From the NCBI GenBank assembly GCA_032622095.1, contig CP136068.1:182160796-182224795 (forward strand): 64,000 nt of DNA, written 5' to 3'. This stretch comes from Siphonodentalium dalli. Taxonomy: Eukaryota; Mollusca; Scaphopoda; Gadilida; Siphonodentaliidae. The position numbers were made by a program, and so were the translations under genes. Position 1 is the first letter of the stretch; each line of letters starts with the position of its first letter. The notes under the pieces were generated by a model, which saw only the letters and a list, made by a program, of their open reading frames with translations, did no database searches and was not told where the DNA came from. Shown here one piece after another: positions 34,767 through 47,000 of the stretch.

Positions 34767-36221
34767 CCCGATATGGTGATGATTTCTCTAATTAGGATAT
34801 TTATCGGCGTGTTGCCAATGGACTTGAGTCATGCCGTTACTGCCAATGATGTAGGAATATTGTTAGTATGGTCATTTTCAGCCACCTTCAGCTGGTGGTT
34901 AGCAGTTTGTTGATTTCCAGTTCACATGTTGGGACCCCAATGTATGCTTGTTGTAGGTTATTCGTATTGGGCCGTTGGTGAGAAATGTCCTTGATTATAG
35001 CCCCGTGATCGGGTCTATGCAGAGGGTCCTCACATTATATATATTCTCTCTTTTCATAGTGGATTGTTTTGGCTTTGGTGGTATTATTATTGACACCACT
35101 GTTGGTTCGATCGTCTAGTCACTCAATGGTAACGGTCATAGTGGATTGTTTTGGCGTATTTGTGTTATTATTGACACAACTGTTGGTTCGATCAATTAAT
35201 AACTCAATGGTAACGGTCAGTGATATGCTTCGCGCGTGAGTGCTCTGTGGCTCGGCTTCCATGTATCGTGACTATTTTGGGACAAAGTCGCTAGCTATTG
35301 GGCTGATTTGAAGTCACGGAATAGGTTTATCAGTATTTGCCTTGTTGCCTGTTTTGCCATTAGCTTATGACTTCGATTGTCGCATGCAAAGTTTAACAAA
35401 GGCTTTGTCGACATACCAGGAAGAGTGCATCCAATCTATTTAGAACAATCCTTAGAATAGACTAGTGTGTACAAAAACGATGTCCATTGACTGTCTAAGT
35501 ACGGTGATTCATTCCTTGTTAACACGAGGATACACACAAGGAGAGGCGTCCATTAACCGACACTGCGAGTGTGGTAACTCTAGCTATCAAATTGATTCAC
35601 ACAACAGTGGTCAAGGGGTGGTATATTAAATCCTACAGCAGTGTCAAGCAGAGGCTATACAACTGGCTTTGGAGTGATCGCAACCACAGTGTTTGGTCAA
35701 TGGGGGCATATTAAATACATTTAGTTTGGATGGAGTTAAAATAGTGTAGTTCCATGTATTTTCCAAAACTCAATATTAACCCCATGGTTTGGAGCATTTG
35801 TCTATCCAGATGGAATGATCAATTTCAGCAGTTAGCGTATCAAATGTTTGTGGTACTGTTTAATTAGAGCCGATTACGAGTCGAATGAATGTTCAATCGT
35901 TCCTATATAATATCTTGTAAATACATGCTATTTTTCAGTCACGTACCGTACTTGAAAGCATGGAGGGATATATATGAATAATAAAGTATAGTTATTGTTA
36001 GCTTATGCTAGGCATAATTTGAGAATGGGATCTGATCAATTAATTTTTTAATGATAATTATACTATTGCTTAGTAACTTATTTGTGTAAAAGCAATGGTA
36101 ATGTTGCCCAATAACTTAGTTTTCAAATTATACTGTTGCTCAAGAACTTTATTTTCGAATAGCAATTATACTGTTGCTCAAGCAATTTTTGTTCTGAAAA
36201 CTAATAGTTTTGCTGAATAAT
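34767..36221. repeat. 1.45-kb dispersed repeat, uninterrupted copy
   Basis: It aligns from 'gatatgg-gatgatttctct' to 'ctaatagttttgctgaataat' with 43453-44095 plus 49476-50181. The match includes an open stretch (LIRIF-GVLPMDL-HAVTAND), which stops earlier in this copy. No terminal repeat or enzyme domain is visible, so its class is unknown. Confidence 0.8.
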
Positions 36222-36840
36222 ATTTTTGATAGTCGTTTGGAACTTTAGATAGAGTTATGTCTCATTTCAGTTGAAGTTTAAATAGAGTGATGTCTAATTT
36301 AATTTGAACTTTAAATATAGTTATATCATTTAAAGGGGTACTGCACACAGGGATAGACAATTTTTTTTATTTACTCCCATTGAAATAACTTTCAAGTTAG
36401 ATTGTGTTCGTGTTATATGAGTTTCGTGTAAACCTAATTTAGCGAAGAAAATATTGATCTTGGAAACAAAAATATTACGATTTCAAACTACGCGCCATGT
36501 TTTTGACCTTCACCGGAGAAGACTCAGGTCGCAGGAAGAACCGGAAGTTCATTGTTCACAGCTTCAATTGATGCATCCAATCTCTTCCATCGAACAATCT
36601 CACTCCGTATAAAAATACTTGACGCTTCATGACTCTTGTTTCTTTCTCCTTTTTCCGAATCGGTTATAGCGGGCCTTTCTCTTGCAGGTAACATGTTATG
36701 TCACTTATGTGTGCAACTCAATAATGTTCGCGAACGGCCGTCGATAAAAGACACGCAACAGATACTATTTCAAGAACGGTAACTCGTACTCGCATAATTC
36801 TCCATTTTATGACTCCAACCATAAATGAATGTTTATTACA
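36222..36840. other. No gene recognised
   Basis: AT-rich sequence. The only repetition is a short motif ('gaact-taaatatagttat') that recurs at 36240-36320 and near 37950, on either side of the array that follows. Confidence 0.4.
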
Positions 36841-36844
36841 CTAG

Positions 36845-37800
36845 CCGATGAGCCCGACGTTGTCCGGGCTATTCAAAAACCAAATTTCAAGTCGATAGCT
36901 CTACCCAGCCCGACGTTGTCCGGGCTATTCAAAAACCAAATTTCAAGTCGATAGCTCCACCCGTTTCCGAGAACTGGTCTGCGCATGCGCGATGCTTGCG
37001 TCGCACGGGCTCGGCGACCCGATAAAATTCGTATCCGGGGCAAGATACAATCACATAGCAAATTTCAAGTCGATAGCTCCACCCGTTTCCGAGATCTCGT
37101 CTGCGCATGCGCGAATCGGGCGCCGCACGGGCTCGCCAATACGACAACATCGACCGCCTGGTCAAACTACACACACGTACCAAGTTTCGTCCCGATCGGT
37201 CGAGAATCGTAGATTTGTATAAATGACCGACAAACATACAGACAAACAAACAAACAGACAGAGGTCTTCAAAATATATATGAGACCAGCCGATGAGCCCG
37301 ACGTTGTCCGGGCTATTCAAAAACCAAATTTCAAGTCGATAGCTCCACTCGTTTCCGATATCTGGTCTGCGCATGCGCGAAGCTGGCGTCGCCCGGGCTC
37401 GGCGACCCGATAAAATTCGTATCCGGGGCAAGATACATTCACATACCAAATGTCAAGTCGATAGCTGCACCCGTTTCCGAGATCTCGTCTGCGCATGCGC
37501 GAAGCTGGCGTCGCACGGGCTCGGCGACCCGATAAAATTCGTACTCGGGGCCATATACATTCATATACCAAATTTCAAGTCGATAGCTTCACCCATTTCC
37601 GAGATCTCGTCTGCGCATGCGTTGCACGGGCGTCGCACGGGATCGCCAGTACGACAACGACCACCGCCTGGTCAAACCACACACACGTACCAAGTTTCGT
37701 CCCGATCGGTCGAGAATCGTAGATTTGTATTAATGACAAACAAACATACAGACAAACAAACATACAGACAAACAGAGGTCTTCAAAATATATATGAGATA
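36845..37800. repeat. Tandem ~120-bp GC-rich repeat in two composite blocks
   Basis: Five units start 'aaatttcaagtcgatagct','cca-cccgtttccga' and contain 'ctgcgcatgcgcga' and 'gggctcggcgacccgataaa'. They form two blocks (36845-37285, 37287-37800), each ending 'gatcggtcgagaatcgtaga','tttgta-t', a (caaacata)n tract and 'ggtcttcaaaatatatatga'. The shared ending suggests a retroposed or amplified short element that became tandem. Confidence 0.85.
36980..37501. promoter_or_regulatory. Four NRF-1-consensus palindromes inside the 120-bp repeat
   Basis: TGCGCATGCGCG occurs at 36980-36991, 37102-37113, 37368-37379 and 37490-37501, with a fifth weakened version at 37612-37623. Each is a full match to YGCGCAYGCGCR. 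Whether they are bound is not known. Confidence 0.5.
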
Positions 37801-38369
37801 ATTATATTTTACTTTTGTGATAGCCTGTTAACCGGAACATTTTCAGTTGACATCGTCGACTCAAATTAGTTATTTTAAAATATAATATTGATATTAAATC
37901 GTTATTGTCACCGGGAATTTATTGAAATTGTGGTAAAGTACCCCTTTAACTTGACGTTTAAATATAGTTATGAACGATAGCGTATTGTCGAATGGTCCAG
38001 TCAGTAATGAGTTATTCAGTTGAGTCACAGATGTTGAGCCCGGATATGGCCGCCAAAATTGGATGGATAAAATGGACAGCAGAAAGTCGTTGACAGAGTG
38101 AGTGCATGTACGCGTAGTTCTAGTTACTTGCATATGGGTGATTCAGTTTCCCGCAATGGACCCCATGGACATAACACAGGCAACCACAGGATATATATAT
38201 ATAACGTCAAGGTAGTAGCGTAAAGTATCGTGAATACATGTGTTTTTATATGTCCTTCAAAGAAAATTTCGCTATAAAATCGAAAATTATAAGGGTGCAG
38301 AAAAGTAACAAATCCACATAAACGGGATTCTGATACCGAAAGGCCTACTATGTGGACACATTTTCTTAT

Positions 38370-39500
38370 CAAAATGCTCTATTATGTACGGGGTTATCAA
38401 CCATTGGTCTGGAAAAGACCTACGAGTGGAATGTGTGTATACACATTTATTCGATGTATTCTTTAATCGTCCATTTTTTCTTTATTGTCGTTAATTTATA
38501 GCATTATTAGTAGGAATCTAAACTCGCCGTTATATGGAGAAAATAATGCGTCAATACCAGTCAATACTGCTGTATGGGTGGTAAATTAAATTATTGCATC
38601 ATGTATCGCAACTAAACAAGCGAGACAACTGATCACAGCACAAAAATTAGCAATATTTCTGAAGCCTTGAGTGGTTTGTATTTCACAATGTAAATTTTCA
38701 TTATTGCTACCATTTAATAAAACATTGCCCCTGATATGGCTACTATGCGAACACAATCATGTCTATATTAATTTCACATATTCTTTACCGTTCATTCATA
38801 TATACTACAAGCTCTCTGTTAATACAGCAGCATCAAAACATTGGTCTGGAAAAGACCTACTATGTGGATGCGTGTATACATATTTCTTTAATCGTTCATT
38901 TTCCTTTATTGTCGTTCATTTATAGCATTATTAGAAGACATTTAGTCTAAAATCTCCATTACATGGAGACAATAAAGAGCCCATATGATGTAGACTAATG
39001 CATATAAATACTTACTTCATGTATTGTTTTCACCAATTATATGTATTGTACATCCTATAAATTTAGTCTGTTATACAGAGGAAACAATGCGTGTACCACG
39101 TTTCATATCACGAAGGCCTACTATGTGAACACATGTGCATATTAATTTTACATATCTTCTCAAAACGCTCTATTATATACGGTGGTATCAAACATTGGTA
39201 TGGAAAAGGCCTGCTATGTGGACGCGTGTATACATATTACTTCATATATGCATTCATAGTTCATTTCTCTTAATTGTCGTTCGTTTTAATAGCATTATTA
39301 GTAGAAATATAGTCTAAAACCGTCGGTATATGGAGAAAATATAGCGTCAATACTGTTTTATTGTTGGTAACTCAAATTATTACATCAAGTATCGCAACTA
39401 AACAAGCGAGACAACTCATAAATTCGTAATAGTTCTGATGTCTATGGCGATTTACACAGTGTACATGTTCATTGTTGTTACCATTTTAGTGCACACATTA
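38370..39500. repeat. ~350-440 bp diverged tandem repeat, about 3 units
   Basis: 'cattggtctggaaaagacct' recurs at about 38402, 38840 and 39194. Each is followed by 'gtgtatacacat-ttatt', 'ttattgtcgtt-attta', 'tagcattattag' and 'tatggagaaaataatgcgtc'. Confidence 0.75.
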
Positions 39501-39989
39501 CTGATTTCTGTGTAAGAACGCTGGTCTCCATTGTTGCTGTGATTGTGCCTATAAGTGTCCATATTCTTAAAGCAAGTACGGCACGTATATGTGATATGAT
39601 GTATAACAATTGCCATTGTCACATGTAAATCACGTGTAAACGCTCTTTAATGTATAGTTAAACTGAGTTTTCACACGCAAGTCTATGTCTTTGTGGACTA
39701 TATACGTGGTAAACGTCAGTATATACACGAAGTTAATGTGTTCTAAGTATGCGTATCTGATGTGGGTATACGCACGTGTTTCTTAAAGCGAATCATATAC
39801 ATATAAGTGCGTTATGACGTACATTAAGTGCCCTTTGCAATGTTAAATCAAGTAAAAAAAGCCCTCTACTATAGTTAGCTATTCAGTTCCCCATACGATA
39901 TAAGCTCTATGGTGGTCCGGTGTGTCTTATCAATATGCCAGTATATGCAGATTTTAGTGGCTTCTTTACACTGACAGACAAAAAAGAGG

Positions 39990-40470
39990 ACTATATAATT
40001 TTGAGTACTACTCTTTATAAAACGTTAGAAAACCATAATCTAACAACGAATATCGAAGAACCAATGTGATTTCTTGATAAACATTTGAATTATTCTATTT
40101 TGAATAACATTGGCAGAAAAAATGAATTGTTCAATGAGAGTTGGGACAAAACTCACATTTTGAGATAAAAATGTATCGTTTGTACCGTAGTCTTATAAAA
40201 CGAAGGCTTGATACGAACCTATTCGGTATATTGAGTGAATGTTTTAGAAAGAATATCGAAGAACAATGTATTTACTTGATAAGCATTGTAAATATTTCTG
40301 TTTTAAATAAAATGGAAATATTTCGTCTATTTGAAATACAGTTGGAAGCAACAATCAAGTATTTAAATGAAATTATTATTTGAGAAAACGTGTATCATTC
40401 CTATCGAAGTCTTATAATAAAGGAAGGCTCTGTGCTAACCCATTTGGTCTAATGTGTGAATGTGTTCATC
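39990..40470. repeat. ~215-bp direct repeats, 2-3 copies
   Basis: 'gtcttataaaacgaaggctt','gatacgaacc-att-ggt','gtgaatg' at about 40190 is matched at about 40407 and weakly at 40012. Confidence 0.5.
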
Positions 40471-40869
40471 ATTGCAAATATAATGATTCAGAAATGAATA
40501 TTTCCTAGAAAAATGTTAACATAGCTTGTATTTAACCGAAATAATATAGCATTTGAGTTAAAATGTTTCATATTAGGACCACAACGAACCAATGCAAAAG
40601 ATAGGGGGACATATTTTGCGCATAAAAATACAATAATTTGTTTTTCAGTCTCGATCAAAATAATGTAGGGTTGTCCATTATCAACGAAAAACAAATACGT
40701 TGAAACAAAAACGATGACATAAGAACGAATATCCAAGAGTTAGTGTGAAAATAGCCATCACATTTATATAAACAAAAATAAAATTAAGTTTTCGAGTAAG
40801 TCCTTCAAAATTATTGAATGTTATCGTCTATGTTGGATGAAATTTGACACAAACATCAATTAGCTCACT

Positions 40870-42375
40870 AACAGTTCGAGCAATATCTCATGTTTTGAGA
40901 AAACGTTTGCAATTTTAGACAACAATATTGCTAGTGAAGGTGAATTTTTATTTCATCCGGGAACTCATGAAATATAATAAAAATTGACGTAAAGACACTT
41001 CCTGAGCCCTCATGTCTTTGAGTAATGAACATAAAGTCATCTCATAGTGACACTGTACCCCATAATTTGGTCAGGAGAAATGTGTATTTCATTTTGACCC
41101 TTTATGTGTGGTAACAATCAATGCAATTAAAGCATGTGGTATCCTAAAACATGAAGGATCATCATAAATGGAGTCATTTTTGCCAATGTAGGCAACATTG
41201 TTGCCAGGGAAGTTGTACATTTCTTGTTGGAACTGATGAAATGTGATTGATAAAAATTGATCAATAATCACTTGATGAGCACTCATGGCTTCCAATTATG
41301 GTCATAAAGGTATCTGATATTGTCATTGCAGCCCATACTCTGGTCAGGAGGAGTGTGAATTTGATATTTGACTCTTCATCTGTGGTAAAAAATGAATTAA
41401 GGGACATGTTAGTGGTGCCCTAGACATTAACCTAGAGCATAAATTGACTCAATTTTGCAATTTTAGGCAACATTCTTGCCAGGGAAAGTGTATATTTCAT
41501 GTTGGAACTCATAAAATGTGATAAACATGCATCAAAAGACACCTGCTGAGCTCTGATGACTTTGAGTTATGACAACAAAGGCATCTCATAATAGATTGTA
41601 AGCCATAATTTGGTCAGGAAAAGTGTAAATTTCAAATTTTATCCTCTATGTGTTTTAAAACCCAATGTAATTATACCCCATCGGTCGCCAAGGCATGAAT
41701 CTACAGCCTAAATGTACTCAAGTTTTCAATTGTAGGCCACAATGTCGGCAGTGAAGGCAAACATTTCATGTTGGAACCCATGAAATGTGATAAAATGGAT
41801 ATAAAGACACTTCCTGAGTAGTCGTGACTGAGTTATGAACATAAAGGGATTTCATAGTGTATTGAAGGTCATAATTTGTTCAGGAAAATTGTAAATTTCA
41901 TATTTTAAGCTTCATGTGTGTTAAAAATAAATGTAATTACAGCCATTTGGGTCCCTAGATATCAATCCACTGTCCATATGTAGTAAAGTTTGCAATTTTA
42001 GGGAACATTATTGCTAGTGAAGGTGAATATTTCATGCTGGAACTCATGAAATATGATACAAATAGATGAAAGGGCACTTCTTTGAGGCATCAATTGTATG
42101 CCATAATGTGGTCAGGAGAAATGTGTATTGTATTTTTGACCCTTGATGCGTTGTAGCAATCAATGAAATTACACCCCATGGTATCCTCAGATATGAAGCA
42201 ACATCATAAATGCACTCAGTTTTGGCAATTTAGACAACATTGTTGCTAGGGAAGTTGTACATTTCATGTTGGAACTGGTGAACTGTGATAACAATTGATC
42301 AAAAGACACTCGATGAGCCCTGATGGGTTTCAATTATGGCCATAAAAGCATCTGATAGTGTCATTATACAACGGG
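40870..42375. repeat. ~270-bp tandem repeat, about 5-6 units
   Basis: 'acattgttgc-agggaagttg','tacatttcatgttggaactc','atgaaatgtgata' recurs at about 40925, 41200, 41475, 41745, 42010 and 42240. 'cataatttggtcaggagaaa' and 'gactctt-atgtgtggtaa' lie between. Confidence 0.85.
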
Positions 42376-42509
42376 AAAATTTGTGAAGCGCTAACAAAGC
42401 ATATCTGCACGGTGTTGCATTTCTTATATCAGGATCATTTTGGATCGCATAACGCCAAAGAAAAAAGTGCTCAAATTGTCAAGGTTCACAGTACAGTAAT
42501 GAACCATCC

Positions 42510-42803
42510 ATGAATAATATGGGATTAAAATATGTAAAGCTGAGACACTCTCATGTTATAGATACTGAGACACAATTGGACCATTGGCCATCAGTTCCGT
42601 GGGTCACATACTCGGAGAGCGTTTCTAAGAACAATTATGTTGAAGCGAATAATGAAAGTAAACATTTGTACAGAAAGTCCAGCAACATACACGGCTATTG
42701 CAGTAAATGCATATTGACTAAGCAACCAGAAGACATCATACAAGGTAGTTCATCGCAAACATCAGAAACGTTAGAATGCCCAGGTCATGACCTGTATGTA
42801 TAA
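42510..42803 (+). CDS. Unrecognised 97-aa open frame
   Basis: A hydrophilic frame ending GHDLYV, with a CSKC pair. It lies directly after the 270-bp array and before a 104-bp array, and is not itself repeated in the window. No family is recognised, no splice partners are evident, and it may be chance. Confidence 0.18.
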   Translation: MNNMGLKYVKLRHSHVIDTETQLDHWPSVPWVTYSESVSKNNYVEANNESKHLYRKSSNIHGYCSKCILTKQPEDIIQGSSSQTSETLECPGHDLYV

Positions 42804-42949
42804 GACAAAAATAGACAAACTAGATTACGTAAATCGCCTTACCTAACGTGGACACATTGAACATTTTGAAATTTTTGAAATTTTAGATTTTTTTGGAGTT
42901 TTTAGAGTTGTCTTTTTTTTTGGAAAAAAAAGAAAGAATGTCCCTCACA

Positions 42950-43190
42950 TTATGAGTACCGAGTGTCCCTTTAACATTATCATACCGAGAGCGTGTCGTG
43001 TGTCACTTTAACATTCATCCACAGTGAGTGCCGAGTGTCTCTTTAAATTCACTTTATGAGTTCCGAGTGTCCCTTTAACACTATCACACAGAGAGCGGGT
43101 CGTGTGTCACTTTAACGTTCATCCACAGTGAGTGCCGAGTGTGTCTTTAAATTCACTTTATGAGTACCGAGTGTCCTTTTAACATTCAAG
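42950..43190. repeat. 104-bp tandem repeat, 2.2 units
   Basis: 'tatgagtaccgagtgtccct','ttaac' recurs at 42951, 43055 and 43159. A near-copy 'gagtgccgagtgt-tcttta' lies within each unit. Confidence 0.85.
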
Positions 43191-43452
43191 CCTGAAGTTA
43201 CCCCACCATTCAACGAGATCATCACGTGATATACATGTAGATAATATACCGTTCAGGGAGAAGGGCGGAAGTTAACCAGCGGGGTCATGTCCGGACATGC
43301 CCAACAAACTGTTGTACTGCAACGAATAGGTCATGACCTTAGATTAAGCTAATTAGACCCCAAAAATGGGTACTACAGAGAAAGTAGGTCATGTACTTTG
43401 AATAGAGTTATCGTTCCTGATCTGACCCCAAACAGGGGGCATATCATCACGA

Positions 43453-44095
43453 TATGGAGATGATTTCTCTAATCAGGATATTTCTCGGCGTGCTGCCTAT
43501 GGACTTGAGGCATGCCGTTACTGCCAATGATGTAGCTATATTGTTAGTAGGGTCATTTTCAACCACCTTGAGCTGGTGGTTAGCAGTTTGTAAATTTTCC
43601 GGTTCACATGTTGGGAACCCATTGTATGCTTGTTGTAGATTATTCGTATTTGGGCCGTTGGTGAGAACTATACTTGATTGTAGCCCCCGTGATCAGGTCT
43701 ATGAAAAGGGTGCTCAGCTTATATTGATTATCACTGGTCATAGTGGATTATTTTGGCTTTGGTCGTGTTATTATTGACACAGCTGTTGGTTCGATCGACT
43801 AATCAATGGTCAGTGATAACCGCGCGCGTGAGTGCACTCTGGCTCGGTTTCCACGTATCGTGACTATTTGTGACAAAGTCACTTGCTATTTGGCTGATTT
43901 GAACTCACGGAATAAGTTTATCAGTCTGTGTCTTGTTGCCTGTTTTGCCGTATGTTATGACTTCGATTGTCGCATGCAAAGTTTAGCAAAGGCTTTGTCG
44001 ACCTACCGGGAAAAGTGCATCCAATCTATTTAGAAGAATCCATAGATTAGACTAGTGTGTGTACAAAAATGATGTCCATAGACTGTCGAAGTACG
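43453..44095. repeat. 1.45-kb dispersed repeat, second copy, left part
   Basis: It matches 34767-35500 in the same orientation, with one internal ~80-bp duplication present only in the first copy. It breaks off after 'gtcgaagtacg', and the match resumes at 49476. A 107-codon open frame here is conserved in part with the first copy, but no domain was recognised. Confidence 0.75.
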
Positions 44096-47000
44096 ATTAG
44101 TACAGCGGACAAACGCCAAAAGTGGTCGGGTACCCCTACCCACGGTATAACAAGTTAACACCAACTTTTTTTGAAGGAGAAATATATACTGTAGACGAAA
44201 ATTATAGTGAAAAATAACGGAATTGGTGGTGGCTATTTTCAAATCGACGATGAACGATACCCACCAGTGACTTTTCCCAGAAATTAGCGATTTTGGTAAA
44301 GTGAGCCCTGCGGCTATGTCCTAAGTTATTACCCCACATTGTAGGCGTTAAAATGACTACAGCATACCATATATGTACCTGATATGCAATAAGTGTTGGT
44401 TAATTTGGATTTTCGTGCCATTTGGAGACGAAACATTTGTTTGTTTTGAAAAATCGCTCTTTTTAAATTTTGTTTTTAGTTTTCGAACATTATCATTCAA
44501 ATGGATATTGCAATAATTTTGAAATATTTAGTCCATATGGTGTAGTAGTTATCTGTCAAGCATATGAAGAAAGAAGTTAACAAAAAATTTGAACGGTTTG
44601 CGAGATATTGGATTTTAGCTACCCCTCCCCCAAACACGTTTTTGGTCGAAAAAAATACATATTTTTGATAATGACATTACAAACATTTTCGAATTGATCT
44701 GAATGGGACCCAATATGAATCTTGTACTGAAAGTGTTGTCCAGATATGCCGTTTAATCGATTACAGATGTGTTCAGGCTTTCAGACCCCCCAGTTACAAC
44801 AACAACAATTATTTTATTGATAATAGTAAATTTTGCATGCATTAACATCGATGTTAAGTAATAAAACCTTTGTTATAAACAATACGTGACCAACTATATA
44901 ATTCATATGGCTCAGTAGTTATCTGGACATCACAAGTAGAAGGAATTTGACAGAAATTGTCAACGGTTTTCAAGATATTGGAATTAGGTACCGCTCACCC
45001 GGACGCGATTTGGTAGAAAAACTACATATTTATGATAACAAGACAGACCTTTCTAAATTATTATAATGAGCATTTAATCATTATTCGTGTGATGAAAACC
45101 TGATCCGTAGACACCGCGAGCCAGGTTTTAGATGACCTCAGGTTTCCAATTAAACCCCCAGTTACAACAACAACAACAACACGATATTTTATTTATGACA
45201 TGTAATTTTATATTAACACATATCGACTTTGAGCAACTGAAGTATTTGTTCTAAACGACACATAATATAGACTAACTTAATCATACAGATCAAGATCATT
45301 ATTGCTCCCCCGCCCTATTAGACGTCATGAACACACCACGAACTGATCAAAATATGATCTCAGTATTAAGAATCATGTAATTATAAAGGACAATTACATA
45401 AGGAAATATACAATGTTTATGGATGGGTTTGTTCCTGAAACAGTGTGGCACTCTGCTTGGCAAATATGAAAGGCGATATTGCTATATTTTACAAGAACAC
45501 TCTACCCAATTTAAAGACTTCAAAGCAATACGAAATTAAGCTATATGATCTCTAATTCTCTATATTAACCGAGAGTGTGGCGGGAATGTAGTTCTATCAG
45601 GGAATACATTATTTGTATGGATGGGTTGTGCATGTGTCGCTTTACACAAAGTGGCTGATAAATAAGACGAATTTGCTGTTTTTGGCCCCCCCCTACACAA
45701 TTGAAGTGTTAAAGTTGAACAACTCACGAACTGGAATGATTGCTGTAAATATTAACTGGGGATGTGGGCAAAAATAGTAATATCGGGGCGCATACATGGT
45801 GTTGGTGGATGGGTTGGTTGGATCCCGAAAGCCTTTAGCACTTTACGAACATCGGATGGCAAACTCCAAAGGCGAATATTTTTTGTTTTGTGGGACCCCT
45901 TTATATGCCCATTTAAATTATTGAACACACCATGCGCCGAATATTCATGCTTTTATTATTAAATCACAGTGTGAACGAAAGGTAGTGCTATCAGGCAATA
46001 TACATGTTATATGGGTAGGTTGGTTCCCAAAATCCCAGGGTACCTTACAAAAGGCGGCTGGCAAAAACCAAAGCTGAATATTTTCTTTGAGCATCCTACC
46101 CCATTTAAAGTTTTAAACACACTAATGGATGGACATGTTCTCAATATTAACTGGGGTGTGGACAAATGGTATGTAATTCAGGAAATATACCTCTTCATTG
46201 CACGATGGTGGGTTGGCTGGCTTCCCAATGTCTGGGGCACTTTACAAAAAGTGGCTAGCAAGGAGAAGGCGAAATCTCACTGTGTTGGGTACCCATAACC
46301 CTTCTAAACTCTTTAGCACACACTGAACCGAATCTATATGCTCTCATGTATTATTTACAATTTGTATGGGTGGTTTTGTTCTCGAAATCCTGGAACACTT
46401 TACAAAAGGCGGCTGGCAAATACGAAATGTAATGTGTTAGGCCACACTACCCCATTTGCAGTATTGGGACACACAATGATCCGAAAGGATGTGCTCCCAT
46501 TATTAACTGCGTGTGTAGAGAAATGGACGCTATATAAAGAGTATAGTATACCAGGGTATTGAATGTCTGGGTCACTTTACAAAAAGTTGTTGATGAAAGA
46601 GAAAGGCGATTACTCACTGTTTTGGGGGAACCACATTAACCCATTTAATATCTTGATCAGAGCATGAACTGAAGTTATATTATCTCATACTTAGCTGAGT
46701 GTGTGATCGAAAGGTATTGCTGTCATGGAATTATTAATTGATATATGGGTGATTTGGTTCCCTCGAAAACATGGAATACTTTACAAAAAGCGGCTGGCAA
46801 ACAAAAAAGCGAATTTTCTATGTCTTGAGGACCCCACTATCCAACTTGAAGTCTTAACAAAATGATATGCTCTCAATGCTAACTGAAGTTGTGGACAAAT
46901 GGGATTATTATCTGGCAATACGAATCTGTTATGGATGAGATGGTTCCCGATAGCCTATGGCACTTTACAACAAATGGTCAGCAAATGAAAGGGCTAAATT

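Noticed and set aside
34572-34913. 113-codon frame as a membrane protein gene
   Set aside because: Half of it lies in the 1.45-kb repeat and the other half is unrelated flanking DNA; the second copy has a different start and continues differently.
36873-37801. Long overlapping frames on both strands (up to 142 codons)
   Set aside because: They are readings of the 120-bp GC-rich repeat units, the same peptides recurring on both strands.
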